Part shown: positions 43,984 to 52,729 of the stretch, piece by piece
Numbering within the stretch: position 1 is the first letter of the stretch
Layout: every line of letters starts with the position of its first letter
From: an uncultured Bacillota bacterium
GTDB taxonomy: Bacteria > Bacillota > Clostridia > Christensenellales > UBA1242
Assembly (NCBI GenBank): GCA_948465545.1
Contig: CAOJXO010000001.1
Span: 1 to 64,000 of the forward strand
Length of the DNA stretch: 64,000 nt
Direction of reading: 5' to 3'
Position numbers and translations under genes: made by a program
Notes under the pieces: model-generated
What the model was told of the DNA's origin: nothing
Database searches by the model: none
Seen by the model: only the letters and a program-made list of their open reading frames with translations

Positions 43984-45101
43984 CAGCTTATTTTGACTAT
44001 GCTTCCACATCTTATCGCAAACCAAGATGTGTTTATAAAGCCATAAAAGCCTACAAGAAATATGGAGTAAACATAGGACGAGGAAGCAATAAATATTCAT
44101 CTAAATGCACAAAGATTATTGAAGAAACGCGACAAATGTTGAAGTCTTTGGTAAAGGCCGATGACAACTATCAAACTATTTTCCAACCGTCTGCAACCTA
44201 TGCTTTAAACTTGTTGATTAAAGGACTTGACTATACAAAGATCCACAATGTTTATATCTCAAAATATGAACACAACTCTGTTGTAAGACCGCTTTTCAAT
44301 ATGCAAAAGAAACATAACTTTGATATTGTTTATATTGAAGATTATGAAGAACAATTTAAACACAAAATACCAGACGTTGTTATCATCTCACATTTGACAA
44401 ATACATTTGGAATCATACAAGATTTTGAGAACATTTTTAAAGCAGCAAAGAAATACAAAGCAATAACAATCTTGGATATGGCACAATCCTTTGGACTTAT
44501 CGAAACAAACATTGTTTCTGGGAAAGTTGATGCCGCTGTTTTCGCCGGACACAAAACCCTTTATGGATTTAGTGGAATTGGCGGAATCATACTCAATAAC
44601 AGCCTAAAACTAAACGAAACTATACATGGCGGAACAGGAATTAAATCTGCTGATATTGAAATGCCAAATGAAAGGCCAATAAGATTTGAAGCAGGCACAC
44701 AAAACATTCTTGGAATATTTAGTCTTTATTATTCTTGCAAATATTTGCTGAAACTTGGCTTTCGCAAAATAAACGAAATCGAAACAAAGAATTTCAACAA
44801 ACTGAAAACTATATTAAAAAGATATTCTTGCTTGGAAGTTATAGATCCACAAGTGCCATGCTCAACAATCGTTGCGTGCAGAATAAAGAACTATAATCCA
44901 GAAAACTTTGCCGACTTTTTCAGCAAGCATGGTGTTGCTTTAAGAACAGGACTACAATGCAGCCCAAACGCCCATAAATGCTTTGGAACTTTCCCAAGCG
45001 GAACTTTGCGATTTAGTGTTGGATTGTTTATCAAAAATCGTGAGTTTAAAACTCTTGAAAGAACATTGAAGAAACTACACAACAAACTCAACAAAAAATA
45101 A
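43980..45101 (+). CDS. Cysteine desulfurase-like aminotransferase (class V)
   Basis: This 373-aa PLP enzyme of the NifS/SufS superfamily has YFDYASTSYRKP at the N-terminus, the PLP lysine in VFAGHKTLYGFSG (K192) and the catalytic cysteine loop RTGLQCSPNAHK (C327). It removes sulfur from L-cysteine as an enzyme-bound persulfide. The ATG overlaps the stop of the PAPS-reductase-like gene (ATGA), so the pair is tightly coupled. An in-frame start 81 bp upstream exists but lies inside the previous gene and lacks a ribosome binding site. DndA of DNA phosphorothioation systems has the same activity, hence the comparison, but context alone does not prove it. Confidence 0.9.
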   Translation: MTAYFDYASTSYRKPRCVYKAIKAYKKYGVNIGRGSNKYSSKCTKIIEETRQMLKSLVKADDNYQTIFQPSATYALNLLIKGLDYTKIHNVYISKYEHNSVVRPLFNMQKKHNFDIVYIEDYEEQFKHKIPDVVIISHLTNTFGIIQDFENIFKAAKKYKAITILDMAQSFGLIETNIVSGKVDAAVFAGHKTLYGFSGIGGIILNNSLKLNETIHGGTGIKSADIEMPNERPIRFEAGTQNILGIFSLYYSCKYLLKLGFRKINEIETKNFNKLKTILKRYSCLEVIDPQVPCSTIVACRIKNYNPENFADFFSKHGVALRTGLQCSPNAHKCFGTFPSGTLRFSVGLFIKNREFKTLERTLKKLHNKLNKK

Positions 45102-45129
45102 AAGGTTGTCATTATCGACAACCTTTTTT
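45101..45129. terminator. Bidirectional terminator between convergent genes
   Basis: AAAGGTTGTC (45101-45110) and GACAACCTTT (45117-45126) form a 10-bp stem with T-runs on both sides. It serves the desulfurase gene (plus) and the zincin gene (minus). Confidence 0.9.
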
Positions 45130-45131
45130 CT

Positions 45132-46988
45132 TTAATAAATTCTTTCTGGCAAATCGTCAACAGGATCTCTTTCCAAAAGCATATCTGCAAAGGGATCTTT
45201 CTTTCGTTCTAACTCGTCACGAGTGTCATAGAAATAGCGTCTATTTTCAAGCTCAATTTCCCCATAAACTTGTCTGACATATTCTTCACGTGCTGGGCCT
45301 TTAAGCAAATATCTTTCTCTATCTTGACAATGCCCAAATCTATAAACATCAGGACTTGGTGCGTTGCCATTTCGCATTTGCACAACTTTTTCATATCCCA
45401 AAAGTTCAAGCGAGTATTCACAATCAACCAACAGCCCAATTTCTTTTTCCGAGAAACCTTTGTCTGCATATCTTTTGCAAATATCTGATCTACATTCATC
45501 AAAATCAGAATATTGGTCAATAGGTGGATATGCCAATCCAGAAGTATATTTTATTGTGTTTATCAATTGCAACATTTCATCAACTTTGTCATAAGAAACA
45601 TCTAAATTTTGTTTATTTAATTCATTGACTTTGTCTTTAATAAGTGGAAGGAGTTTCTTCGTATAACAATCTCTTACTTCAAGATCTACACTGCTAATTG
45701 CGGCACCAACATATCTTATTTGATCTCTATCAAGTAAAGTTTTAAAAATCTTTTCGGCTTCTTTAATGCTTAACACGTTGCCAAAATTTTCAAATGAATT
45801 TGAACAAACTGGTTTGCCTTCTTCAATCAATTCTGTCAGAAGTTTAGTGTATGTGCCTTCTTCTGTAAATTGGTCCATAACATTGAAAGTATATGAAATC
45901 CCATTTTGGATATAGTGTTTATAAATACTCTCATAATACGATTTACAAGCATTTTTATATTCTTTATCATCTTTAATCTCTCTACTCAAAGTTTTTAATT
46001 GAATGTCAAGCAGATGTTCAAGAACATCTTGTTTGAGTTTTAATCTTTGTGCAAACTTTGGGGCATTTGCAAAATAATATTCCATTTTGTCCTTTTCAAG
46101 CTCTTGGTGTTCAACTTTAATAACGTCTGCAAAAAATTTCTCATCATTTATTTTATCTAACAATTGTTCCAAAGCTAAATAAAACATTGTGGCTTCGTGT
46201 CGATTTACAGATTCCATTTCTTTCTCGGCATCATAAAAAATTCCCAAATCAGCAACAAATCTGTTCTTTCTTAAAACATCAATTTCATGTGAACAATCCC
46301 AAAGCTCTTTCAAACAAGAAAGTGCAAATTGTCTTGCGTCAATTTCGTATGATTGTGATAAATAGAGAGGAAAATCAAAATCTTCTTTATCCCCAATCAA
46401 TGAGTGTGCAAAGCGAAACTCTGCATTATCAATACGAGAAGCCATATTATACAATGCTTCGACATCATGAGGTTTAATTTTTAACGTGTCTGATACAAGA
46501 GAATCTTCGGCAACATGTTGTGAATAGTCCTTTATAAATCGGGCATATTCTTTGCTTTCATTTTTTGAAAAATCAAATTTCTTGTTATAAATTGCAACAT
46601 TTGTTTGAACAAAATGGCGATATTCATGTGATAGTGTTTGAATAAGTGAAAGTATTTTTGACCTGTCAAACACTCCACCTGTTTCTTCTTCCTTATAAAA
46701 AAATATTTCTTCGTCACTAAGTGAATATTCTTCATTAGGAAGTTTACTTATTGCTCTTGTATAACCACCCTTAGTTTTAGTTTTATTTATAAACTCATTC
46801 AGCATTTGTTCTGCGTCTTTCTCAACAAAAGAGAAGGATATATTCCTTAATTTAAGCTCTTTAAATTTAGGCTTAACAAAAGCGTCAAGATATTCGTTTA
46901 AGAAATCTTGCATATTATCATAGCCAACAATGACATCATTTTTGGCAAGTTTTTCGAGAAATTTCTTTTGTTTTCTGTCAAGTTTCAT
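45132..46988 (-). CDS. Large protein with zinc-metallopeptidase-like HEYRH motif
   Basis: This 618-aa soluble protein of unknown family has one zincin-type motif, LSHEYRHFVQTN (H121, E122, H125), in an early helix; the downstream part is long, helical and Glu/Lys rich. It may be a metallopeptidase or a protein that has kept only the fold. AAAGGTGG lies 5 bp before the ATG at 46988, and GTTATAAT lies about 25 bp upstream as -10. It has no signal peptide, so it would act in the cytoplasm. It is encoded opposite to its neighbours inside the presumed mobile region, suggesting cargo. Confidence 0.6.
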   Translation of the reverse strand: MKLDRKQKKFLEKLAKNDVIVGYDNMQDFLNEYLDAFVKPKFKELKLRNISFSFVEKDAEQMLNEFINKTKTKGGYTRAISKLPNEEYSLSDEEIFFYKEEETGGVFDRSKILSLIQTLSHEYRHFVQTNVAIYNKKFDFSKNESKEYARFIKDYSQHVAEDSLVSDTLKIKPHDVEALYNMASRIDNAEFRFAHSLIGDKEDFDFPLYLSQSYEIDARQFALSCLKELWDCSHEIDVLRKNRFVADLGIFYDAEKEMESVNRHEATMFYLALEQLLDKINDEKFFADVIKVEHQELEKDKMEYYFANAPKFAQRLKLKQDVLEHLLDIQLKTLSREIKDDKEYKNACKSYYESIYKHYIQNGISYTFNVMDQFTEEGTYTKLLTELIEEGKPVCSNSFENFGNVLSIKEAEKIFKTLLDRDQIRYVGAAISSVDLEVRDCYTKKLLPLIKDKVNELNKQNLDVSYDKVDEMLQLINTIKYTSGLAYPPIDQYSDFDECRSDICKRYADKGFSEKEIGLLVDCEYSLELLGYEKVVQMRNGNAPSPDVYRFGHCQDRERYLLKGPAREEYVRQVYGEIELENRRYFYDTRDELERKKDPFADMLLERDPVDDLPERIY

Positions 46989-47161
46989 AACTACCACCTT
47001 TCTACAATTATAACACAATTATAAATTTTTGTAAATATCTAAGTAAAGTTTTTTATAAATATGGAAAAGTTTAATGCTACACTTTTTTATCAAAAACATA
47101 TACAAACTTATGGAAAGTATGCTATAATATCCATAATGAAAAAACAAATAAAGGACACTCG

Positions 47162-48256
47162 ATGACAACTTATAAAATCAACACAACAAAATTGAAAGAA
47201 AACTATGAAATGTTTGCGGGCTTTGGACCTGTTTATTTTCCTATTAAAACAAATCACAATCCAATTATTTTGAAAAGACTCAAAGAACTTGGTTGTGGAT
47301 TTGAAACTGACAGCATTGAGCATATTAAAAAAGTTTATTCAAAAAACATTGCTGATAAAATTATGTTTTCAAATGTTGCCAAATCCTATGATGATGTTGT
47401 GTGGGCAATCAAACATAAGATTTCTTACTATACAATTGATGATGAAAACTCACTTAAACAAATTATTGACTTAGCAATTAAACACAAATTGCCAAAACTG
47501 AAAATCAATGTAAGACTTAATGTGTATGAGTGCTTTAAGGAAGAATTTGACAAGAAAGGCACATCAGACTCTCGTCTTGGCGCTATTGTAAAAACAGCAA
47601 CAAAACTTTTGAAAATTATCAATGAAGAAAAGTGCATTGAAATAGAAAAAGGAATAAGTTTTTATATTCAAGCTGAAATCCACAATGACGAAGATTGCTT
47701 GATAAAAATGTTGGAACACATAACAAAGTCTTTCAACAAAAAGATTAGCATTGATTTCATCAATATCGGTGGTGGTGCAAATAAAGAACGCTTGCTTTAC
47801 ACGATGCCAACAATCGAAAAAACTCTTAAACATTTTGGTGCAAAGTATATTGTTTTAGAGCCCGGAAGATATATGGTTGGTGATGTGGAAGATGTTTATA
47901 TCCCATGCGTTAGAGTTGTTGATAATTTGGCACTTAAAAACGAAGTTGTAGCTTCGCTTGAACTTGGAATCTATAACGGTTTGATAGATATGCAGCTTCA
48001 CAAAAGACAATTTGAGATTTTCGCCTACAATGGCGAAAAATTGATAAAACTTGAAAAAGCAAACAACAAGCAAAAACTCGTTTTGCGTGGACCAACCGCC
48101 GACTCTCTTGATATTATTGGCGTTTATTCTTTGCCAGATTGCAAGATTGACAGCAAAACAATCTTTGTCATAAAGAATGTTGGTGCTTATGTTGAAGTTT
48201 TCAACTCTGCTTTTTCTGGCGAAATTAAAACTTGTTTTGTTGAGGTGCTCCAATGA
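47162..48256 (+). CDS. PLP-dependent group IV (alanine-racemase fold) decarboxylase
   Basis: This 364-aa enzyme of the ornithine/diaminopimelate decarboxylase type has the PLP lysine in YFPIKTNHNP (K29), DFINIGGGANKE for phosphate binding, VLEPGRYMVG (233-240), and the C-terminal NVGAYVEVFNSAFSG. The usual CDS-x-D loop reads GPTADSLD, with Ala313 where the catalytic cysteine normally sits. Typical reactions are decarboxylation of ornithine, diaminopimelate or carboxynorspermidine-like substrates; a related enzyme (BtrK) acts in butirosin synthesis. It shares a 4-bp overlap with the PnuC gene and opens the pathway cluster. Confidence 0.85.
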   Translation: MTTYKINTTKLKENYEMFAGFGPVYFPIKTNHNPIILKRLKELGCGFETDSIEHIKKVYSKNIADKIMFSNVAKSYDDVVWAIKHKISYYTIDDENSLKQIIDLAIKHKLPKLKINVRLNVYECFKEEFDKKGTSDSRLGAIVKTATKLLKIINEEKCIEIEKGISFYIQAEIHNDEDCLIKMLEHITKSFNKKISIDFINIGGGANKERLLYTMPTIEKTLKHFGAKYIVLEPGRYMVGDVEDVYIPCVRVVDNLALKNEVVASLELGIYNGLIDMQLHKRQFEIFAYNGEKLIKLEKANNKQKLVLRGPTADSLDIIGVYSLPDCKIDSKTIFVIKNVGAYVEVFNSAFSGEIKTCFVEVLQ

Positions 48257-48996
48257 AAAAACTTAAAACTTGGAAGGGTTATAATTGGCTTGATTTGGTT
48301 TTAATACTTTCTGGCATTATCGCAGTGACCGTCACAGGAATTTTGTTTAAATCGGAATGGTTTATTATTGCAAATACTCTTTTAGGATTGTTGTGCGTTT
48401 TTACACAAGCCAAAGGAAAAATTGCCACACAATTTATCGGCGTTGCTCACTTTTGTTTTTACATCTATATTTGCTACACACAAAAGTTTTATGGCGAAGC
48501 ACTCTTATATTTGATAATCATGTTGCCTATGTATATTTACGGTGTTATCCATTGGCTTGCACATAGAGATAAACAAGACAACGTTGTTATCGTGCGCAGC
48601 AATCTCTCAAAGAAAGAATGGTTGTTTTCATCTCTCGCTTTTGTTGGTGTGGGTGTTGCAGTTTTCTTTATTTTAAGAGCGCTGCAAACAAATCAGCTTG
48701 TCACAAACACTTTTTCATTTTTGTCAATGCTGCCCGCTGTTTATCTCTTAATTAGAAGATGTAAGTGGAATCAAGTTGCATTTTTGATAAACGATTTCAT
48801 CGTTCCTATTCTCTGGATCTTTCTTGTTGTGCAGGGAGACTTATCTTTCATTCCAATGTGTATATACCATGTTTTCCAAATTGCTTATGATGTTTATGGT
48901 TTGTTTGAATGGATTAAACTTGAAAAGAAACAAAAGCAAGAAATTGTCCTTAATCCACCTACTGATGAAGAAAACAATGAAAATCCGTCTGTTTAG
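48253..48996 (+). CDS. pnuC: PnuC-type membrane transporter
   Basis: This 247-aa membrane protein has seven to eight helices and PnuC marks: YNWLDLVLILSGIIAVTVTG, then FTQAKGKIATQFIGVAHFCFYIYI (the N-G/A-W-like substrate region), LYLIIMLPMYIYGVIHW and a second half with AFLINDFIVPILWIF. PnuC proteins carry nicotinamide riboside or other vitamin-like compounds by facilitated diffusion. Coupling to a PLP decarboxylase is unusual and suggests that this copy may import a pathway precursor. The stop codon lies inside the terminator hairpin. Confidence 0.88.
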   Translation: MKKLKTWKGYNWLDLVLILSGIIAVTVTGILFKSEWFIIANTLLGLLCVFTQAKGKIATQFIGVAHFCFYIYICYTQKFYGEALLYLIIMLPMYIYGVIHWLAHRDKQDNVVIVRSNLSKKEWLFSSLAFVGVGVAVFFILRALQTNQLVTNTFSFLSMLPAVYLLIRRCKWNQVAFLINDFIVPILWIFLVVQGDLSFIPMCIYHVFQIAYDVYGLFEWIKLEKKQKQEIVLNPPTDEENNENPSV

Positions 48997-49007
48997 ACGG
49001 ATTTTTT
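48982..49007 (+). terminator. Terminator after pnuC
   Basis: AATCCGTCT-GTTT-AGACGGATT (48982-49003) followed by T's. The TAG stop codon of pnuC is in the loop. Confidence 0.92.
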
Positions 49008-49062
49008 ATTTTAAAATGGTGCAAAATCGGAAGTTTTATGTTATAATAAAAATGAGGTATAT

Positions 49063-50106
49063 ATGGATCTTCAAGTTTTGGTTAATGAATATATAAACAA
49101 TCAGCTTTTGAAAGTTGATAATTTATCAACTGAATTAAACGGAAATATGATTGACAGATTGTTTGCCAAGAAGTTTAGAAAATACTCTATTGATCCACAA
49201 GTGAGAATTGATGTCGAAACAAAATTAAACAATATCATTGACAAAAAATTGCCTTTGACCTTTGTTCCAAGTTTTGGTGGATATAAGCATTGGTGGGCAC
49301 CAACCTATCCAACAATTGATTGGGCAGAAATCTTCAACATGAAATTTATGCTTGAATATCTTGCACCTATTTGTGCCAACTATCATGACAACAAAAGCAC
49401 AATCGAATATGAAAGTGAAGAAATCATTTTAAGCGAACTCAACAATGTGCCACAATCTGGACTTGACGAATACACAAACACTTTCAGAAAGGCTTTGGAG
49501 TTTTTCAACAAAAATCAAAAAGTTGTTGAAATGAAATTAAGTCTTGCAAGAGAACAATACAAAGACTATAACTTTGACAAACAAAAATTGCTTAAACGAA
49601 TTGACGAAATGATGGCTGATTACACCGATCGTTTCAACAACTACGATTCAGAAGATCAAGCAAGAAGAATACAAAAAGCAAGAACAAACTTTAAATTGAA
49701 TGGCGTTGTTGATTATTCTCATTTGAGTGAACAAGAACAAGAAGAACTTTATAAGAAATCCCGCATATTAAACGAGGCTTTCTTGGACGCCGATTATGAA
49801 GTGCGTGGGAACGATTTCTTTGAAAAAGAAAACAACATTCCTTTGTTGTTCTCGTTTGGGCTTGGTCCCGGCGGAGAAGCATGGCTACACATTGGATCGA
49901 GCAAATCTTCAATGACAGACTTCTGGGCAGGCACAGGCATTTTGGAAGTGAGAGAAAACGAACAAATCATTGAAAGAATTTTAAGCAGAACGCAGTTTGA
50001 AAATGTTAAAGCCAAACTTGTGAAAGTCGCTGTTGAAAGCCCTATTTCAAACATCTGCACCCCACTTTCTTACATCTATGTTTATGAAGGACAATTGAAT
50101 TTTTAG
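49063..50106 (+). CDS. Conserved-looking protein of unknown family in the pathway cluster
   Basis: This 347-aa soluble protein has an N-terminal helical part, then TFVPSFGGYKHWWAPTYPTIDWAEIFNM (an aromatic, Trp/Tyr/Pro-rich patch likely to be an active-site region). A central helical region (DFDKQKLLKRIDEMMADYTDRF type) and a C-terminal SFGLGPGGEAWLHIGSSKSSMTDFWAGTGILEVRE complete it. The GLGPGGEAWLHIG and TDFWAGTG segments look like conserved loops. I do not recognise the family. GAGG lies 5 bp upstream and TATAAT at 49042-49047. It heads the ten-gene run of kinases and oxidoreductases, so an enzymatic role is likely. Confidence 0.7.
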   Translation: MDLQVLVNEYINNQLLKVDNLSTELNGNMIDRLFAKKFRKYSIDPQVRIDVETKLNNIIDKKLPLTFVPSFGGYKHWWAPTYPTIDWAEIFNMKFMLEYLAPICANYHDNKSTIEYESEEIILSELNNVPQSGLDEYTNTFRKALEFFNKNQKVVEMKLSLAREQYKDYNFDKQKLLKRIDEMMADYTDRFNNYDSEDQARRIQKARTNFKLNGVVDYSHLSEQEQEELYKKSRILNEAFLDADYEVRGNDFFEKENNIPLLFSFGLGPGGEAWLHIGSSKSSMTDFWAGTGILEVRENEQIIERILSRTQFENVKAKLVKVAVESPISNICTPLSYIYVYEGQLNF

Positions 50107-50123
50107 TTAAAAGGGATTTTATA

Positions 50124-51233
50124 ATGGCAATAAACTATAAAGATATAAACAAACGCATTTGCGATAGAACTGAAAGTTGGTGTTGGCAAACGGACAGAAA
50201 AATTTCACAAGAAGAAGTTAGAGAGATTTGGCAAGATAAACATCGTGGCATTTCAAGCAAAGAATTGATTGAAAAAGTAAATAACGAACTGAAAGGCAAT
50301 AAATTGATTTCAATCAATGAAGTTGACAAAAACGCACAAGAGAATTTGGGTTTCATCAATTCTGTGAGGGTTGGGACTTTGGATAATGGCAAGAAAGTGA
50401 TTATTCGCTGTCACCCAAAAGGAATTAAAAACGGATATTTTCATGTTGAGAGTTTGGTGGCAAAAGAACTCAAAAATATGGGGTTGCCTACCTATTCAAC
50501 ATATTGTATTCATGATTTGGAAGATGAAAACGATTGTGCATTTCAAGTTATTGAAAAAATCGAAGGAATTGCTGTCAAAAATTGGCTTGAAGCGCACCCA
50601 GAAGATACAATGAAGTTGACTTATGAAACTGGCAAAATGATGAGAAAAATGCACGCTTTGAAAGTGAAAGGTTTCGGCAGTTTTGATAATGAAAAAGCAA
50701 AACTTGGAAAACTTGAATGTTTGCACAATTCATTGGCAAACTTTGTAAATTGTGGATTGAAAAATAATTTGGAGACGCTTGTTAAATATAAAACTATTAC
50801 ACAAGAACAATCTGCAAAGATTTTGAATTTGTTTTCAAAAGACAATCCATTGTTAGATTGCAAGCAATCTGTTTTAATTCATAACGATTTTGTGGACTGG
50901 AACTTATTGACTGACGGAAATACAATCACTGGCATTTTGGATTTGGACGAATGTGCTGGCGGTGCAGCTGTTTGTGATATTGCTTCTTGGAGTGGCATGA
51001 GTTCACTTGAAAGAGTTGAAGAATTTTTGAAGGGATATTTTGAAGATGAAAAGCCAAGCCAAGATTTTGACAGAAAATTAAAGTTGATTTCATTTAGGTG
51101 GATCATCTCAAATATGTCTTTGAGAAATAGCAGACTTGAATATATGCCAGACAATAAATTTTTGCAAAGTCTGATTGCTGATGGAAAGGAACAAATGAAG
51201 TTTTATATGAATTATTTTAATTTAGGAGAATAG
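50124..51233 (+). CDS. Aminoglycoside phosphotransferase-fold kinase, copy 1
   Basis: This 369-aa protein has an APH/choline-kinase-type catalytic centre: VLIHNDFVDWNLLTDG (Brenner motif HND...N) and ITGILDLDECAGG (metal-binding Asp). The N-terminal lobe contains VIIRCHP (strand with the charged ATP-contacting residue) and a GKMMRKMHAL helix. It phosphorylates a small hydroxyl-bearing molecule with ATP. It is clearly paralogous to 54791-55891: segments such as NGKKVIIRCHP and ENDCAFQVIE are nearly identical. In this setting a biosynthetic or catabolic sugar/cyclitol kinase is more likely than antibiotic resistance. Confidence 0.85.
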   Translation: MAINYKDINKRICDRTESWCWQTDRKISQEEVREIWQDKHRGISSKELIEKVNNELKGNKLISINEVDKNAQENLGFINSVRVGTLDNGKKVIIRCHPKGIKNGYFHVESLVAKELKNMGLPTYSTYCIHDLEDENDCAFQVIEKIEGIAVKNWLEAHPEDTMKLTYETGKMMRKMHALKVKGFGSFDNEKAKLGKLECLHNSLANFVNCGLKNNLETLVKYKTITQEQSAKILNLFSKDNPLLDCKQSVLIHNDFVDWNLLTDGNTITGILDLDECAGGAAVCDIASWSGMSSLERVEEFLKGYFEDEKPSQDFDRKLKLISFRWIISNMSLRNSRLEYMPDNKFLQSLIADGKEQMKFYMNYFNLGE

Positions 51234-51235
51234 AA

Positions 51236-51976
51236 ATGAGAGTTATTTTAATTACAGGTGCAACATCTGGTGTTGGCTTTGAAGCGGCAAAACTTTTCTC
51301 GAAAGACAAAAACACAAAAGTTGTAAGTTTATCTATTGGCTTAGATAACATTGAGAAGGCAAAGAAGAAATTGCCAAATGCAGATTTTTTGCAATGTGAT
51401 GTTTCAGATTACAATGCACTGGTGAAAATTGCAGAACAAGTTGAACAGAAATATGGCAAAATTGATGTATTAGTAAACAACGCAGGGACTATTATTCCGG
51501 GCAACATTGAAACTCTCGCAGTTGATGATTGGGATAAAGTGATAAAGAACAACTTTTCAAGTTATTTCTATGTTTCAAAAGCATTTTTGCCTTTACTTAA
51601 AAAAGGAACAAATCCTAACATTGTGTGCATTTCTTCAATCTCTGCAACCGCAGGTGGAAGTTCAATCGCCTACTCTTGTGCAAAAGCAGGCGTGAACATG
51701 ATTGCACAAACACTTGCAAAAGATTTGGCACAATATAATATTCGTGTGAACACAATCTCGCCAGGTATGCTTAATTCTGGTTTTCAAATTCACAACAATG
51801 TGATGAACGAAGAACAATACAAAGAGATGTTAGAAAAACAAAGCGCAAGTTATCCTTTTGGAATTGGCACAGCTTTGGATATTGCAAATGCAATTATCTT
51901 CCTTTCAAGTGAAAAAGCAAGTTGGATTTCTGGTGCTGATTTACTTGTTGACGGTGGAAAACTTGCAAGCAGATAA
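51236..51976 (+). CDS. Short-chain dehydrogenase/reductase (SDR), copy 1
   Basis: This 246-aa classical SDR has the cofactor motif ITGATSGVGFEAAKL, D-V at CDVSDYN, the NNAG motif (VLVNNAGTI), a catalytic Ser in CISSISATAGG, and Y-x3-K in AYSCAKAGV. The ending GADLLVDGGKLAS is typical. It oxidises or reduces a hydroxyl/keto group with NAD(P). It starts 3 bp after the kinase stop and is followed at 11 bp by a second, different SDR. Confidence 0.93.
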   Translation: MRVILITGATSGVGFEAAKLFSKDKNTKVVSLSIGLDNIEKAKKKLPNADFLQCDVSDYNALVKIAEQVEQKYGKIDVLVNNAGTIIPGNIETLAVDDWDKVIKNNFSSYFYVSKAFLPLLKKGTNPNIVCISSISATAGGSSIAYSCAKAGVNMIAQTLAKDLAQYNIRVNTISPGMLNSGFQIHNNVMNEEQYKEMLEKQSASYPFGIGTALDIANAIIFLSSEKASWISGADLLVDGGKLASR

Positions 51977-51986
51977 GGAGTAAAAC

Positions 51987-52715
51987 ATGAAAAAAGTTGC
52001 ATTAGTCACAGGCAGCACAATGGGAATTGGACTTGCCACTGCCAAAAAATTGGCAAAGAAAAATATCGTTATCATCAATAGCAATAAAGCAGTTGACAAA
52101 GGTTTTATTAAAAAAGAGTTTGGTAAAAATGCAGAAGTTTATTTCTACAAAGCTGACATTTCAAACAAAGAAGATTTGATTGCTATGCGTGATTGGATTA
52201 AAAAGAAGTTTGGAAGGCTTGATTATTTATCCGCACACGCAGGCATTATTCCGCTTCCATGTGGGATTGATGACATAACAGATGAGAATATGCACAAAAC
52301 AATCGACACCAACCTTATTGGCACTTTCAACACTGTCAAATTGTTTGGCAATCTTATCAAAGAAACTGCCAAGAAAGGTGCGATTTGCTGCACAACATCT
52401 GTTGACGGAATTATTGGCGAGCCATACGCAGTTATTTACTCAACAACAAAAGCAGGTATAATTTCACTCACAAAATCTTATGCAAGATATTTTGGCGAGG
52501 ATATTCGTGTAAATGCAGTTGCACCCGGACTTATTGACACCCCACTCACAGCAAACTCTGGTGAAGATCCGGCTGCCACAACTGATTTTTCAATCATTAA
52601 AAGAATGGGCAAGCCAGAAGAAATTGCAAATGCAATCGCCTTTCTATTGTCAGACGAGGCAAGTTTTATAACAGGACAAATTCTTGCTGTTGACGGTGGA
52701 TTTACATTAAAGTAA
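51987..52715 (+). CDS. Short-chain dehydrogenase/reductase (SDR), copy 2
   Basis: This 242-aa classical SDR has LVTGSTMGIGLATAKKL (cofactor loop), KADISNK, YLSAHAGIIPL (a variant of NNAG), a catalytic Ser in CCTTSVDGIIG (the exact Ser is less certain) and YSTTKAGI (Y-x3-K). The end is ITGQILAVDGGFTLK. Two successive SDRs plus a Gfo/Idh/MocA enzyme imply repeated redox work on one polyol-like skeleton. Confidence 0.93.
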   Translation: MKKVALVTGSTMGIGLATAKKLAKKNIVIINSNKAVDKGFIKKEFGKNAEVYFYKADISNKEDLIAMRDWIKKKFGRLDYLSAHAGIIPLPCGIDDITDENMHKTIDTNLIGTFNTVKLFGNLIKETAKKGAICCTTSVDGIIGEPYAVIYSTTKAGIISLTKSYARYFGEDIRVNAVAPGLIDTPLTANSGEDPAATTDFSIIKRMGKPEEIANAIAFLLSDEASFITGQILAVDGGFTLK

Positions 52716-52729
52716 AAAGGAGAAAAGAG

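Noticed and set aside
42349-45101. Calling the pair dndC/dndA outright
   Set aside because: The zinc ribbon and ferredoxin domain are not typical of DndC and no other dnd gene is present, so only the broader family names were used.
47019-47161. Riboswitch upstream of the decarboxylase-pnuC operon
   Set aside because: The gap is only 143 bp, has no stable paired structure with a terminator or sequestered ribosome binding site, and no NAD- or preQ1-type motif was recognised.
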